Origin: Echiichthys vipera
Taxonomy: Eukaryota > Chordata > Actinopteri > Perciformes > Trachinidae
NCBI GenBank assembly: GCA_963691815.1
Contig: OY829653.1
Coordinates: 28,101,653 to 28,165,652, forward strand
Length of the DNA: 64,000 nucleotides
Direction of reading: 5' to 3'
How positions within the stretch are numbered: position 1 is the stretch's first letter; every line of letters starts with the position of its first letter. The notes under the pieces are model-generated. The model was given only the letters and a program-made list of their open reading frames with translations. It was not told where the DNA came from and ran no database searches. This document shows positions 40,660 through 52,190 of this stretch, in pieces. The position numbers were made by a program, and so were the translations under genes.

Positions 40660-40714
40660 ATTTGCTTTAGTCTTATTTTTTATACCACTATAAAGAAATA
40701 AGACTAAAGCAAAT
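40660..40714. repeat. near-perfect hairpin, 19-bp uninterrupted arms
   Basis: ATTTGCTTTAGTCTTATTT at 40660-40678 and its exact reverse complement at 40696-40714. The 17-nt middle can pair further (TTATA with TATAA, one bulge), leaving a four-base loop. It lies about 1 kb upstream of the sybu start codon. It could be a palindromic MITE remnant or a small-RNA precursor. Confidence 0.85.
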
Positions 40715-40749
40715 AGCCACAGTAGCATGGCCCTCTGGAAATGTCGGTT

Positions 40750-41240
40750 CACCATTTTAGTTCAGACTAAAGGATTTCGACAACTACCAGATTTATTGCC
40801 AAGAACATTTGTACAGAAATTCATGGTCCCATCATGTGTAATCTCAAACTAGAAAAGATAAGGTTTACTGTAAATGGATGGGGTTTTCACGTATTCAGAT
40901 GGCTTTGTTGAATTTGTGAAGCGGTTAGATGGGCTCCAGTTGGATTGATCGGCTTTCAGAACCACTGTAGCTGTGCCCTAGCTGGCTGAGGAAGAGTGAT
41001 AGAATGCACTATTTAAGTTTCTTTTCTTTTCTATTTCTTTCTCAATTGCTCTAAATCTATTGCTTTATGATCAAATATGTGCAAAGCTAATGATATTCCA
41101 GCTTCATCTGTACTTGCTGATTTGCAAATGTTAGCATGCTAACACACTAAACTAAGATTGTGCATAGTTTAGCCTGTTAGCTAATGTGCTTAAGGCATTA
41201 GCACAGCCATAAACTTAGTCTTGTTAGCTCATAGTTTTAC
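40750..41240. repeat. degenerate copy of a teleost interspersed repeat (copy 1)
   Basis: Contains the phrases TGTACAGAAATTCATGGTCC, CAAATATGTGCAAAGCTAAT and TGTTAGCATGCTAACAC, recalled from a widespread fish repeat. A 31-nt stretch at 41072-41102 is identical to 42932-42962. Confidence 0.55.
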
Positions 41241-41329
41241 ACCTTTTTAATTGTTTTTGCTGTTAAATTGTTTGCCTTCGTTTGAGTGAATTTTACAAAA
41301 TCTGATTTTCTGTTTATTTTTAGGGTCAC

Positions 41330-41562
<233 letters not shown>

Positions 41563-41697
41563 TGGTGGGTGGGATTTAGTGGCGTAACAGAGGGCTCTTG
41601 TTAGTTAAGGGCTGGAGTGCCAAGTCAAAACGCTGCCACATACACAGGCCACAGAAAACATAACGTACCTGATTTTCTCCTCCTTTTCATCTCACAG

Positions 41698-41744
41698 AGG
41701 AAAACGCAGCGTGAAGCACAATGGGACCGTTCCAAGAATATGAG
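41698..41744 (+). CDS. sybu: sybu coding exon 1 (5' UTR 41698-41720, coding 41721-41744)
   Basis: A strong acceptor (TTTTCATCTCACAG) precedes 41698, so this exon is spliced to an upstream non-coding exon. The ATG at 41721 begins MGPFQEYE, and the donor GAG|GTGAGT ends the exon in phase 0. The MGP start matches the syntabulin family. Confidence 0.85.
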
Positions 41745-44700
41745 GTGAGTCTTATCGTTGCTTCTGGTCACTGCTGATACGTAGATATGTTGAATGCATC
41801 TGTCCCAAATATAAGTATCTTTTTTAAGCAATGTAAGTAAAGAAAGAGATGGGTAAAATGCGGCCTTACAGTTATCATCTCAATCATCTTCATCTTCAAT
41901 TTTTAATGAATTTGAAAATATTGTCATCCTCAAAAAGAAGGTAGACTGAGTAAAGCTAAGTGGCTACATCCCTACGGCTCTGACAGATGTTGCTTTGAAC
42001 AGGAAAAGAAGTCACCAGAGAAAGGAAGCCCCCGCAGCCGCATCCCACGTTTGGTCCTCCATCCCTTCCCACCAAAGGACAAAGGTTCCCCTATGTCTGA
42101 TTCACCTTTTTCAGAGGAGGAGGGGAAGGAGTGTGACGGCAGCTCAGACCACTCCAAAAGGACCATCAGCACCAACAGTTTTTGTTCTGGTAAGACCTTC
42201 AGCTCCAGTCTGAGGACAGCTGAGTTTATAGCTGAAAATAACCTCAAATGTAGCCTCAGATACATTTACAGCTTCATTTACAGTCTGTAGGTGCAAGATT
42301 GTATTGCATTGGTTGCTTTGGTTGGTTAAATCCTTACTGTACGGGTGATGAAAGCAGTGGTGGCAGAGGTATTCAGAAAAGTGTGAAAATACTCCATTAC
42401 AAGTAAAAGTCAAGCATTAAAAAAATCATTAAAAGTACTGATGATGCAGAATAGATTTTAACATATAACATTTTATCATTTATGTAAAAAAATGTTGGAG
42501 ATGGAGCTGATTTTAGCTGTTATGATCGGATTGAGCTTAGTTCCAAAAATAAGTTAAAAAACCTGACAGTCTAATCAGATGTTTCTGTCATAAAGACACT
42601 TGTTTCATGAACTTTTTAGAAACAAGTGTGAGAATTTTGAAAGCAGACAGAATAAGGGATCACTACTTTGTTCTCGAAAACTTCATAAAAATCTGCAATG
42701 GCAGATTTAGATTTTTGCCCTTGATTTAATTGATAAGATTCAATATTTTTACAGTGTTTTCACTATGAGAAAAAAGTTCTTAAGTTGATTGGATGAACAG
42801 TTGTTGAGAAAATCGAAGGGTAGCCATACGTACAGAGACTTCTTCCATTTTAATTCAATAGCTCAACAACTATTGGATTAGGACCATGTTCAGGTCACAG
42901 TTTCGTTTTATCCAACACTTTGGTTTATGACCAAATATGTGCAAAGCTAATGATATTCCAGCCAAAGTAACGCATGCAATCAGCTTAATGTAAGTATAAA
43001 GTAGCAAGACAATGGAAATGATGATTTTTTTCATTCATTCATTATCCTTTATTTAACCAGGAATATTCCCATTGAGAGTTACAATCTCTATTCCAAGGGA
43101 GTCCTGGCCAAGACAGCAGCATAAACACACAAGTTTCACATTTAAAACCCAAACAACACCAAACTAAACATGACACACAACTTAACATGATAGCAGCATT
43201 AAAAATAAAAAAGCAGATCAGTGCTCAGAGACAGTACATGTGCAAATTGTATTTAAAAAGTCCTTAATCCTTAATCCTTAATCCTTAATTGATGTACCTC
43301 ATAACTGTAGCTAATTGAGTAAATATAGTAAGTTAGTTACTTTCCTCCACTGGATGAAAGCCGTAACTATTCAGGTGATATTTTACCTTATTTTTTAGTT
43401 CAGCATGCTGCATTATATAACCAAACCAAAAAATCACTTATGTTTAGTTTATGTTCCCCTAAATTGGCCTCCTTAATAAACAGAGCAAATGAAACAAAAG
43501 GATTACCAAAAATGCCTGTGTGTACACTAAGTGTGTGTAGGTGTGCTGTGTAAACCACCACACAACAAGCACTTGACGACTCCTGCTATCTGAAAGTGAG
43601 TTGTGAAAGCTGTCACGCTATCTGTCAGATAACAGGCTGAACCTTGAGCTCTGAATGAGCAAGTGTGTTCGCTGCCTGCCCTGCGCTCCCTGTTCTTGGA
43701 TATTACTGTCTGTGTGCCTGTCTACAATAGATGACACCGGCTGCCCCACTAGTCAGTCTGTGTCCCCCTCCAAAACCCCGTCAGGCTCAGAGCAGAGTGC
43801 CCACAGCTCGCCCATACTCCCCGAGCGCAAGACCAAAGTGAAGAGGGTGAGGGTGATGGCGGAGTGGAGCGGTGAACCACGGAGCGCCCCGAGGCACAAG
43901 AGGGAGCTGAGGACAGCCATGAAAGCCAGAGGTAAAGACGAATACACAGATGGAGATCAAAACATGAAAAGTTGTTTGTTTTTCAGAAAAAAAAAGAATA
44001 AGGATCAACAACAAAATCTTATTTATGAAAATAATTTGTGCTGATTGAGCTTTTTTTTTTTTGCACAGACTTACACACTGAATATGTTTATACCTGCATG
44101 CCAGAGGTTCCCTAAAGATCAAAGTACAATAAGTATGCATTTGTCACGTCAGCAGCTAGCAGATTCCCTGGTATGTTGACTTGAACAAACACTGGTGGGG
44201 AAGCAGCTTCTTGCCTAAAAGGAGAATAATAACTGGAGTGAATTGCATCTGTGCTCTCTTCTAGAAAGAGTGCACGCAAGCCTCTGTCCTGAAATCTCCC
44301 CACTTTTAATCTGAGGGAAGAAAAAAACTGCTTGATCATGAGTCAAACGGAGAAAGAAACCTGATTGGTTGAGGAAAATGTTCGGGAGCTTAGCCAATTA
44401 GACTGATTAGCAGGAGGTTTTATATTGATTGCGTGTGCACAGACCATCAGTTGATTCACAAGGTGGTGGAGTATCACTTAGTTTTGAGTTTTTTCTTGAC
44501 ACATTCCTCACTGGACATGGTAATATGGTTTTGTTTGATGGGAAAAGATGCTACTCTGGTATGGCTTTCATCTTTAATCATTTCAACATAATATTTGTTT
44601 TTATCCATCAAACAATGAGGTTGAGATGTTCTTTGCTTCAGTATTGTGCTTTGTATCTGTCTTGTGACATTTTAGCAGATCGTTTACTTATTACAGGATG

Positions 44701-47700
44701 TAATTGGTTAATTCTGTTAATGGCACTTCTGATCATATGAAGATGTTCCCCTCTTCAAACTTGCATTAGTCTCTCAAAGCATATAGATTATGGGGAGTAG
44801 CCCATCCAAAAGCTTTTGAGATTATGTTTCAGGCTACAGTTAGTCCCTCCATCAGGGAGATTTGATGGAAAATGTAAAGTGGTGTTTTATTCTACACTTG
44901 ATCCTAAGAGACCTATGTGTTGGTGCTTATTAAAGGAGAGGCTAAAACAGACACGGCAAACATGTTTCTTGGTGAGATGCAATGTGTTTTGGCCTACTAT
45001 TGGTGTAAACTAGTGAAATGTTTAGCTGTGACATGTTTAAATAGGGTGTTGGATTAGCAGAGGAAGAAAGATATTTTAAAGTCAACAAAATGACTCTATC
45101 TCAAGTTTGCTAATGTTTGCTTATTAGCCACCACTCGGTCATATTAGACAAAGTGAGGCCACAGCAGGGAGCAAGGGTGTTATGTTTTTTGACATTAGTT
45201 TCTAAATGACTGAAACACTGAAACAGAACTGTAAGTAACTGAGTTTTTAGCATAGAATTAAAAAAAAATACATGAAATGTAGCCACATGGCATCAATGCT
45301 AATCGCATGAGAACTCTTAGCACCTGGTTTACCAAAACTATCTTAAATAAAGAAAACATCTAAAGAAATAATTTAGGTAACAGGACTTAAAGTTGATATT
45401 GACCACCTCAGTTATACTTACAGTATGACTAAAAATATAGAAAAAAGATTGAAGAACTCAAATTGCTAACTGATTATGTAACTTGTGAAATGTCCCAAAG
45501 TTTAAGAGCAGGGACTATGTCAGGGTAACAGGGCTGAGTAAAAACCTGGGGACACCACTAAAATGTGTATTTTAACAAACATTATGAATTGTATGTCCAA
45601 CTTGGAAATAGTCACACTATAATACAAGAAAATGATTTCTGAATGATTCTAATCATTATATTTCATGGTGAAGTGTAGCTAGTGTTAGAGGGTGGGGATG
45701 GGCTAAAATCCTGTTTTTCAGTGTTCTAGGTAGACATCATTAAGGTTTTATGTGCTGTTTCTTCAAATTTAAATCAGGACAGAGCTGAACCATTAACTAC
45801 CCCTCTGGCAAATATCAATGCAAGGCATGAAATGTCCTGAAGAGGCACCGATTCGGTGGAATGGCCCATATCACCTTTTCAAAATTGTATAGTCCTGTTT
45901 TAAGTCTGCTGGGATGCTGAAACTGATGTTGGTCCCTGCAGGTAGTGAGGCCGACTTCAGCTCCTCCAGCAGCACAGGCAGCCTGAAGACCAGGGAGGGC
46001 CTCGCCTCCATATCAGCCGGAAAGAGGGCTCCTTCACGCAGGTATGAGGTTCATGTATTTTTTTATATTATCAGTATGGTCTGCTGGGGTCCCTCACTAA
46101 TACTTGTACTAAGGCAGTTCTAGCTTAAGTAAAATGGGAATGTTCATCATGCATTAAACGTTCTGTTTGTACAATTTTCCTGGAATTAAAGTGAAATTCC
46201 GGCATAAAATCATCCCAGGGTCTTTTCGGCAAATACACTCCTCAAATAAGCCATCGAGACAATTTTTTTTGTGTAACAACTATTAAGGGAGAAATACCGG
46301 ACAGTCAATAAAAGCCGAAATCTGCTAACACAGATAGCTCGGGGCAGCCAGTGAACGCATTAAAACTGCTTTTATAACCACAAATACTGCTCCAAATAAC
46401 ACCAAACCTCTGCAGCAGCATAGAGTCCTTACACATTAACCAAAGCACCAATGGGCCCCTTCTTTTTGGATTGCAACTTGAATGGACTTTACTGTGAGAG
46501 GAGATGGTACCAAAGCCAGTAGGTAAGTCTTTCAAAACACTCTTTTAATAAACTCCGGGTTCACTAACGTTGTTGTTGTTGTTGCTTCGTTTTATGTGTA
46601 GGGACTCTTTATCATGCTACTGCAGAGGTTTGGTGTTATCTTGACCAGTATTGGTGGTTAAAAAAGCTGTTTTAATGTGCTCACTGTGATGCCCCAAGAT
46701 GAGCAGCGTTTTAGCTGCATTCAGCTATTAGCGACTCACCGTGAATTTTCTGTTGGTAGTTAATACATGAAAAAAATTGTCTAAAAACAAAACGACGCTG
46801 GGTTTTACGCCGGAATTTCACTTTAATTCCAACGCTTTCTTTTATGAAGCCGCGGATCCCACATCAGACCGCTCCCAGTGTTCAAACCAGCCGGGAGCCC
46901 TACAGCCAATCGTGATGCAGAGCTCTACGCTCCCTACAGGACTCCTCCCAGAGCTGCCTCTTCAACCAACAGCAGCAGCTGCAACTCCAGCCCCACCTCC
47001 AGGTACTAGACATGGCTTTCACGTCATGCATTATTGATAATCACAGATCAAAGATGGTGGAGTTTAAAGTCGAGGGAGACAAAGGTGTTGGTCCGTTGTG
47101 ACCTCATGTCTAATCTTTCCACACTTCTCCACTTGATTCATTATGAATTCAACCTTCCCTGTTTCAGGGAGAAATGAGTAGATTTTGGAGACTGGAGAGA
47201 TTTGGGCTTTGCTCCAGCTCACATGCAGCTTACCGATGAGTCAGTGGGTGGCTGGATTAAGCTCGGACTGTTTTATCATTTCCTCTTACAGCCGTCTGGG
47301 ATTATATTGGTCATGATTTGGCTGTGGTCGGGATTGAGGATTTAATATAGCAAGTGTCTGAATATAGGACGCAGGACAGGATTAGAGTGAACACACCTTG
47401 GTTTGCAGGAGAGAACAGGGTCATAAATATTTCAGAATGACAGAATTGATTAGTGAACTGAATAACCTGGAGCTCAAAAGTGTTTGGGACCACCATGAAT
47501 TTCCGACATGGTGCTCCAGGCTCTGTAATACTTGGAGGGTTTACTTCTTAGGCTTTATGTTTGTTGGCAGCCCAGCCTAACCTAAAATTCCTCTCTCAGC
47601 AGTATAAATGACAAATCTTTAACCCACAGCCACTTGAGTTTTTGTGCAGTAGCAGAATCTGCACTCTTTATCTCATGTTTACAGCTTCCATAAATGCATT

Positions 47701-50396
47701 ATAACCCTCTACTTGTGTTACTTTAGGACATCTTGCTGTCAGCTTTCCTAAGAGTCATGTGATATGTTTTCCTCTGGCATGCTACCTTCTCCTAGGCTGT
47801 TTCTATTTCTGGCACAGAAGCAGAGCGCTTGAATCAAAGCTTCAAGTATCCCAGGTTGCTAGGATATTGTGCTAGTGGAAGAGAGGGGTGTATGCTGCTC
47901 TGCATATTGTCCAGTGTTTTGTTTTTGTTTTTTTCTAGTGAGGTGATTTCTTCTTGCCGACTCTGCTTGTATTAGGATGAACTAGCATTTTGGTTGTTTT
48001 TTGCCTGTAGTCTACATACCAGTAATCCTGTGTCAGACAGTAATTCCAGGCTTCAGAGAGCATCTGCCCCGACAGCACTCTCAGCCAGACAAATTACCAT
48101 CAGCAGGGAGTGATTTTCTGTTTAAGCATCAAATTGGTTTGTTTTCTGCTGTTCCTAAGTGTCTAGTTGGGAACTGATGGATAATGTTGGTTCAAAAGGG
48201 GTAAACTGGGCCTTTTTAACCAATATAATTGTCTCTCTAACCAACAGAAGAGCGAGCCTAGGCCGCTACCACTCCTGTGGAGACAACCATGGCATCAGAC
48301 CACCTAACCCTGAGCAGTACCTCACCCCTCTACAGCAGAAGGAAGTAGCCATCAGACATTTGAAGACCAAGCTGATGGAGTCAGAGAACACAGTCCGTGA
48401 CAGGTGACATGTTAGTTCAGATTGAGCAGCACAGAAGCTCCTGTGACTTGCCTCTGAAGCTTTTTATGGTTTTAAGGAATGCTAATAGTGGTTGTATCAG
48501 GGAATGGCCATGGTTGTGACATAAAGCCCACATACTGAAAAAAATAGCATGGGGCTACTCAAAATATAGGCTTGCAAGAAATATGCGCTGTACACAGACA
48601 ACTTCTGATTCAAACCATATGATTAATCTGCTCTACTTTATTTTTTTAGTTATAGGATTGGTTAGTTACAAATAGTTTGCCAAATTGACATTATATTATG
48701 CAAGTATTTGCTTGCTCGACAAGTTAGGTGAGAAGACTGATACAGTATCAGTTTAATAGAAAGCTACCGCAAGTTAGCTTAGTATAAAACTGGAAATGGG
48801 GATAGTTTTAGCGTGGCTCTGTCCAAAGTTATGAAACTGGCACATTTTAAAACTTGCACAGACTTAACAAATAACATTAGAATTGGAGGTACAGTTGGAC
48901 CGGATTTTGTGTGGGTTGTAACAATCTCCTTTGGCGCTATTGTGACTAGCTGGCTAACAACAAAACCAGTTGTGAATTAAACTGCTTCATATCACTGACA
49001 CATTTTTGTCAAAACCACTCAGTATCCTTGCACTAAATGCAGCCAAGCAGCATCACTCATTCCCTGCTGCTTACATTATCATGCTAAGGTAATTGACGGC
49101 TGGCTATAGCTTCATATTTAGCATGGGCCCATAAATGAGTGGTATCATCTAACTCTTCTGCAAGAAAGGAAATGAGCCCATTTCCAAAATGTCAAAAAAA
49201 ATTGAAGTAACCTTTTCTTCCCTCTTATTAGAGCGACAGAGGTTGAGGAGCTTAAGGCCCAGCTCAGCAGAATGAGGGAAGACTGGATTGAAGAGGAATG
49301 TCACAGGGTGGAGGCTCAGCTGTCCCTCAAAGAGGCTCGCAAAGAGATCAAGCAGCTGCGTCAGGTGGTGGAAACAATGAAGAGCAGCCTGATGGAGAAG
49401 GATAAAGGAATACAGAAGTATTTCATTGACATCAACATCCAAAACAGGAAGTTGGAGTCCCTTCTGCAAAGCATGGAGCTCGCCCAGAGCGGTGCCAACC
49501 TCCAAGACGAAAGCACCTTAGACTTCCTCTGTGACAGCCCCAGTAATAGTGGGAAGAAGATGGTGGGGGAGGAAGAGGGCGGGATGGAGCTTGGGGCGGA
49601 GGCGATGGCAGACAGCGGGCTGCTGGTAAACGATGAGATGGCCAACAGAGCGGACATTTTGGAGCAGGTCTTCATGTCCACTGCAGTGGATTTTATTCAG
49701 GACTCCAGCGGCAGCCTGTGTGCAGGGACAGAGTCTGGGCCAGGGGTGTCGGCACTGTCAGAAGAGGGACGGTTGATTAATGAATCTACTGCAACCCCAC
49801 CAGCTCCGGCAAACGTAGCTTCCACCACCATCACCATCACCTCGAGCACACTTCCCCAACAGAATGCAGAAGATAAAGAAGTCCAGACTGACATAACACC
49901 CATGTCTCCAGACCTGCAGGCTCTGCTTCTGCAGCTACTCAAGTTCCAGGAGGCAACAGCGGGGGACACAACTCTGCCAGCCTCCAGCAGTCTTCTGGGT
50001 CTCCAAAACCTACCCACCTCCCCTTCAACCATTGCCAATCTTCCCGACCCAACGCCTCCCCCAGAGAGCCCCGACATCTCCACCGATTCCGGCATGTGCT
50101 GCTCAGAAACTGCAGATAGCCGGCGGTTTATGGAAGAACTGGATTTTAGCGTCGGTGAGGAGGAACCTTGTCTGTCAACAGGATTGGATGTGGTCGGCAA
50201 GCGTTACTGGAGCAACAGCTTCCTGGTGGATCTGGTCGCAGTGGCTGCCCCTGTGCTACCCACGGTGGCTTGGCTGTACTCGCGGCATGGTGTGGACGGA
50301 AGCGCTCCAGTATACAACATTGCTGCTCTTATCAGGGGATGTTGCATCATGGGATTGCACTCTCTTCGTCATGTCGCTCACAGACCGGATGCGTAA
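41721..50396 (+). CDS. sybu: sybu (syntabulin), seven coding exons
   Basis: Syntabulin links kinesin-1 (KIF5) to syntaxin-1 vesicles and mitochondria for anterograde axonal transport. The CDS joins 41721-41744, 42003-42189, 43731-43931, 45942-46041, 46850-47002, 48248-48403 and 49232-50396. All junctions keep frame, giving 661 residues against 663 in human. Family landmarks in order: MGP start, SRSRIPRL, DSPFSEEE, TNSFCS-DDTGCP-SQSVSP, GSEADFSSSSSTGS, RPPNPEQYLTPLQQKE, and a long coiled coil at about residues 240-350 with REDWIEEECHRVEAQL and DKGIQKYFIDINIQN. A hydrophobic C-terminal anchor follows at about 603-623 (SFLVDLVAVAAPVLPTVAWL), then a second hydrophobic stretch (PVYNIAALIRGCCIMGLHSL). 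The Ser/Pro-rich region encoded by exons 3-5 is the most diverged. It is divergent from gdf6 and convergent with ebag9. Confidence 0.95.
42003..42189 (+). CDS. sybu: sybu exon 2
   Basis: Starts after TTTGAACAG and ends TCTG|GTAAGA. It encodes EKKSPEKGSPRSRIPRLVL and then SPFSEEE and STNSFCS, all recognisable syntabulin N-terminal motifs. Ends in phase 1. Confidence 0.92.
42560..42962. repeat. interspersed repeat inserted in the hAT element (copy 2)
   Basis: Its 3' portion matches the repeat at 40750-41240, including an identical 31-nt stretch. The exact left boundary within the hAT element cannot be fixed by eye. Confidence 0.5.
43029..43290. repeat. second interspersed repeat inserted in the hAT element, ending in (TTAATCC)n
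   Basis: Contains TTTATTTAACCAGGAATATT and AAGGGAGTCCTGGCCAAGAC, recalled from a common fish repeat. It ends with a 7-bp tandem repeat, about four TCCTTAA units at 43261-43290. Confidence 0.5.
43731..43931 (+). CDS. sybu: sybu exon 3
   Basis: Starts after CTACAATAG and ends AGAG|GTAAAG. It encodes DDTGCPTSQSVSPSKTPSG, conserved with human, then a basic stretch rich in Lys and Arg. The phase 1 junctions on both sides match its neighbours. Confidence 0.92.
43932..45941 (+). other. sybu: sybu intron 3
   Basis: A 2.0-kb GT-AG intron with no clear repeat element or gene seen. Small ORFs here (about 100-120 codons) are chance. Confidence 0.8.
45942..46041 (+). CDS. sybu: sybu exon 4
   Basis: Starts after GTCCCTGCAG and ends CGCAG|GTATGA. 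It encodes GSEADFSSSSSTGSLKTREG, a highly conserved syntabulin segment. It enters in phase 1 and leaves in phase 2. Confidence 0.93.
46181..46831. mobile_element. long-TIR MITE, 651 bp, in sybu intron 4 next to exon 5
   Basis: The ends are perfect inverted repeats of 23 bp (46181-46203 and 46809-46831), extending to 29 bp with one mismatch. Each end contains TTAA followed inward by AGTGAAATTCCGGC, compatible with TTAA target duplication as in piggyBac-type elements. No transposase ORF is present. Confidence 0.85.
46850..47002 (+). CDS. sybu: sybu exon 5 (acceptor adjoins a transposon)
   Basis: Encodes a Ser/Pro-rich segment (SRGSHIRPLPVFKPAGSP and onward) that aligns loosely with the human region after the SSSS stretch. 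The donor TCCAG|GTACTA is clear. The start is chosen at the AG before 46850, after a pyrimidine-rich tract. In-frame acceptors are possible further in, for example before 46868. The right inverted repeat of a MITE ends 18 bp before the exon. Confidence 0.75.
47003..49231 (+). other. sybu: sybu introns 5 and 6, with exon 6 between them
   Basis: Apart from exon 6 (48248-48403), no repeat or gene was recognised here. Confidence 0.75.
48248..48403 (+). CDS. sybu: sybu exon 6
   Basis: Starts after CTAACCAACAG and ends GACAG|GTGACA. It encodes GRYHSCGDNHGIRPPNPEQY and the beginning of the coiled coil (LTPLQQKEVAIRHLKTKL). This is among the best conserved parts of the protein. Confidence 0.95.
49232..50396 (+). 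CDS. sybu: sybu exon 7 (coiled coil, acidic linker, membrane anchor)
   Basis: Starts after CCTCTTATTAG and runs to TAA at 50394-50396. It carries most of the coiled coil, a long acidic and Ser/Thr/Pro-rich linker with the conserved EVQTDITPMSPDLQALLLQL motif, and the C-terminal transmembrane anchor. Coding in one 1165-bp exon agrees with the large terminal exon of mammalian SYBU. Confidence 0.96.
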
Positions 50397-51035
50397 AGGC
50401 TTCCACTTCGCATGCACACGCCTAACATAAAACTAAAAGCACTTAAGCATCTTTTCAAAAGTATTTGTGAGATTTGTTACGTTTTTGTTGAACACTTGAT
50501 ATCAATGCAGTTATTTTGGTTTCAACACTGTTACTTTGCACTGTACAGTTACCATGAGTTGAAGTAAAATGGTGACATGAAAGGGATTATTTATAAAAGG
50601 GGTTATTTATTTATTTATTTTATCATTTACATGTATAAGATGATCATCAGGGTAGATGGTTATGTATTATCGTCCTGTGGTATACAGTAGTTGTCCTAAG
50701 GTTCTTTGTTATGGATGAGATTTCTAGGAGGTGAAAGATTAAATGTTAGTTTCCATTTGATGGGTTTGAAACTGTTTTGAGTTATTGTTCATAAAGAAAC
50801 CCTCAGCCAAAGCTTTAATGTGAGTTCACTGTTGTTTTGTGAGAAGTGTATTTTTATTTTATTTTTTTCCCCACCTGGAGTAGAGCTTTATTCAGTACAG
50901 CCCTTGTATTGTTCATAGAAATAAGTTGATGCTTCAAAGCAATTGACACTTGTAATGTGCCTGAGCTATGTGCAATACTTGTGGTTTACATCAAATGTCC
51001 TATCTTTTGTTATTAAAGCATGATACGTTATGACA
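50397..51035 (+). other. sybu: probable 3' UTR of sybu
   Basis: AT-rich sequence after the stop with no coding features. It ends near an ATTAAA polyadenylation signal at 51012-51017, followed by a strongly GT-rich stretch (TTGTGTTGTGGCTTTTG). A second signal, AATAAA, lies at 51169-51174. Confidence 0.6.
51012..51017 (+). terminator. sybu: polyadenylation signal of sybu
   Basis: ATTAAA is followed within 20-45 nt by a GT-rich downstream element, the usual arrangement of a vertebrate cleavage site. The next AATAAA (51169) has a weaker downstream context. Confidence 0.55.
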
Positions 51036-51974
51036 TTGTGTTGTGGCTTTTGTAGTGTGACTTTGTAAGCAAGTCAAAAGTTTGACTTGTGTAACGGTTA
51101 TGTAAAAACCAAAGCGAGGACTGGGGTAGCCCAAGTTTCTTCGTTTGCACAGGATGTTCACATACATTAATAAAAAGGGGAAAATATTGAGTCTGAAGCC
51201 AAGTGCAACCAACCACTGTCCTCATGACAGCTCATCTTACGTAAAAGCTTTCTCAGCAACTATTTGCAGATGTCTCTTGGGTTGTGGCGCTGACGACGCG
51301 AAGTGCATTACATCCACTTTACTGAGCTCTCCCGGAAGCTGTTAAATGTCATCCGTGCCCTTATACTTGCAAAAACGGGGTCAGTGCCAGAGCAAACATT
51401 TGCCCGCATGTACTACTGATGTTTTCTTTAGTCATTACATAACATCTACCCATATTCAATGAAAGAGAAAGCTGATTAAGTCTAAATGAACTGACACTTG
51501 GCATCTTTGCCATGATTACTCCATTTCCATTTTCCACCACCATATGGCGACCTATCTTAAATTGCATAAGCATGACCTCAGTTCTTAAGGCATCGGAATA
51601 GTGAGTCACCAGATGCTGTAATCCCCACACTGCTCTGTGGATGCTGGATTAAAATGAATGGGGAGCAGTGGCTGTAAATCAAACCAGCTAAGAAAACACC
51701 AGTCTTGTGTAATCAGTAGGCTTTATCCTGTATAGTTCTCAAGCCTTTCAGGACAGTTCTTCACCTGTTTAGCTTGTTCCCTTTCTGAAGACTGATGTCA
51801 TGCTTTTTCCCTTTTTTAAAAGTGGGTCAGTCTGTTTTGGCAGGCAGGCAGTGTCCCCTGGAATGGGAGTGACACCATTATGATGGGGGTCAGATGAGTG
51901 GTGACAACGGTCAGACAATCCAGGTTTAAAGGTCATCTTAGAGTGACATAATGACAAAGACTGCAGTCTATGGT

Positions 51975-52190
51975 TGCAGCTGTTGAGGCTGTACTTTGGT
52001 ACAGCTGTGTTTCAAACTGAATGCTAATATCAGCATAATGTGTTTGAGTACCAAATGTCATGGCATCCCATCCAAATAGTTTTTAAGATATTTTAGTCTG
52101 GATCAAAGTGGTGGCTGATTGACATCCTTTAACTAGCAAGGCTAATAAAAAGCCCAATCTTATATGTTGTACCCATAATCATGTAACATG
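51975..52190. repeat. degenerate copy of the 40.75-kb repeat, opposite orientation
   Basis: Phrases such as ACCAAATGTCATGGCATCCC and TTTTAGTCTGGATCAAAGTGG match, from memory, the reverse orientation of the repeat at 40750-41240. Confidence 0.4.

Larger units (their letters stand above)
42355..43352. mobile_element. hAT-type non-autonomous element, 998 bp, with internal insertions, in sybu intron 2
   Basis: Ends CAGTGGTGG and CCTCCACTG are inverted (8 of 9). The 8-bp sequence GATGAAAG flanks it exactly on both sides (42347-42354 and 43353-43360), the hAT signature. The outer parts carry AATACTCCATTACAAGTAAA on the left and GTTAGTTACTTTCCTCCACT on the right. The middle contains two unrelated repeats. 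Confidence 0.88.

Noticed and set aside
49697..50200. 167-codon minus-strand ORF opposite sybu exon 7
   Set aside because: Ser/Val-rich shadow of the sybu coding strand.
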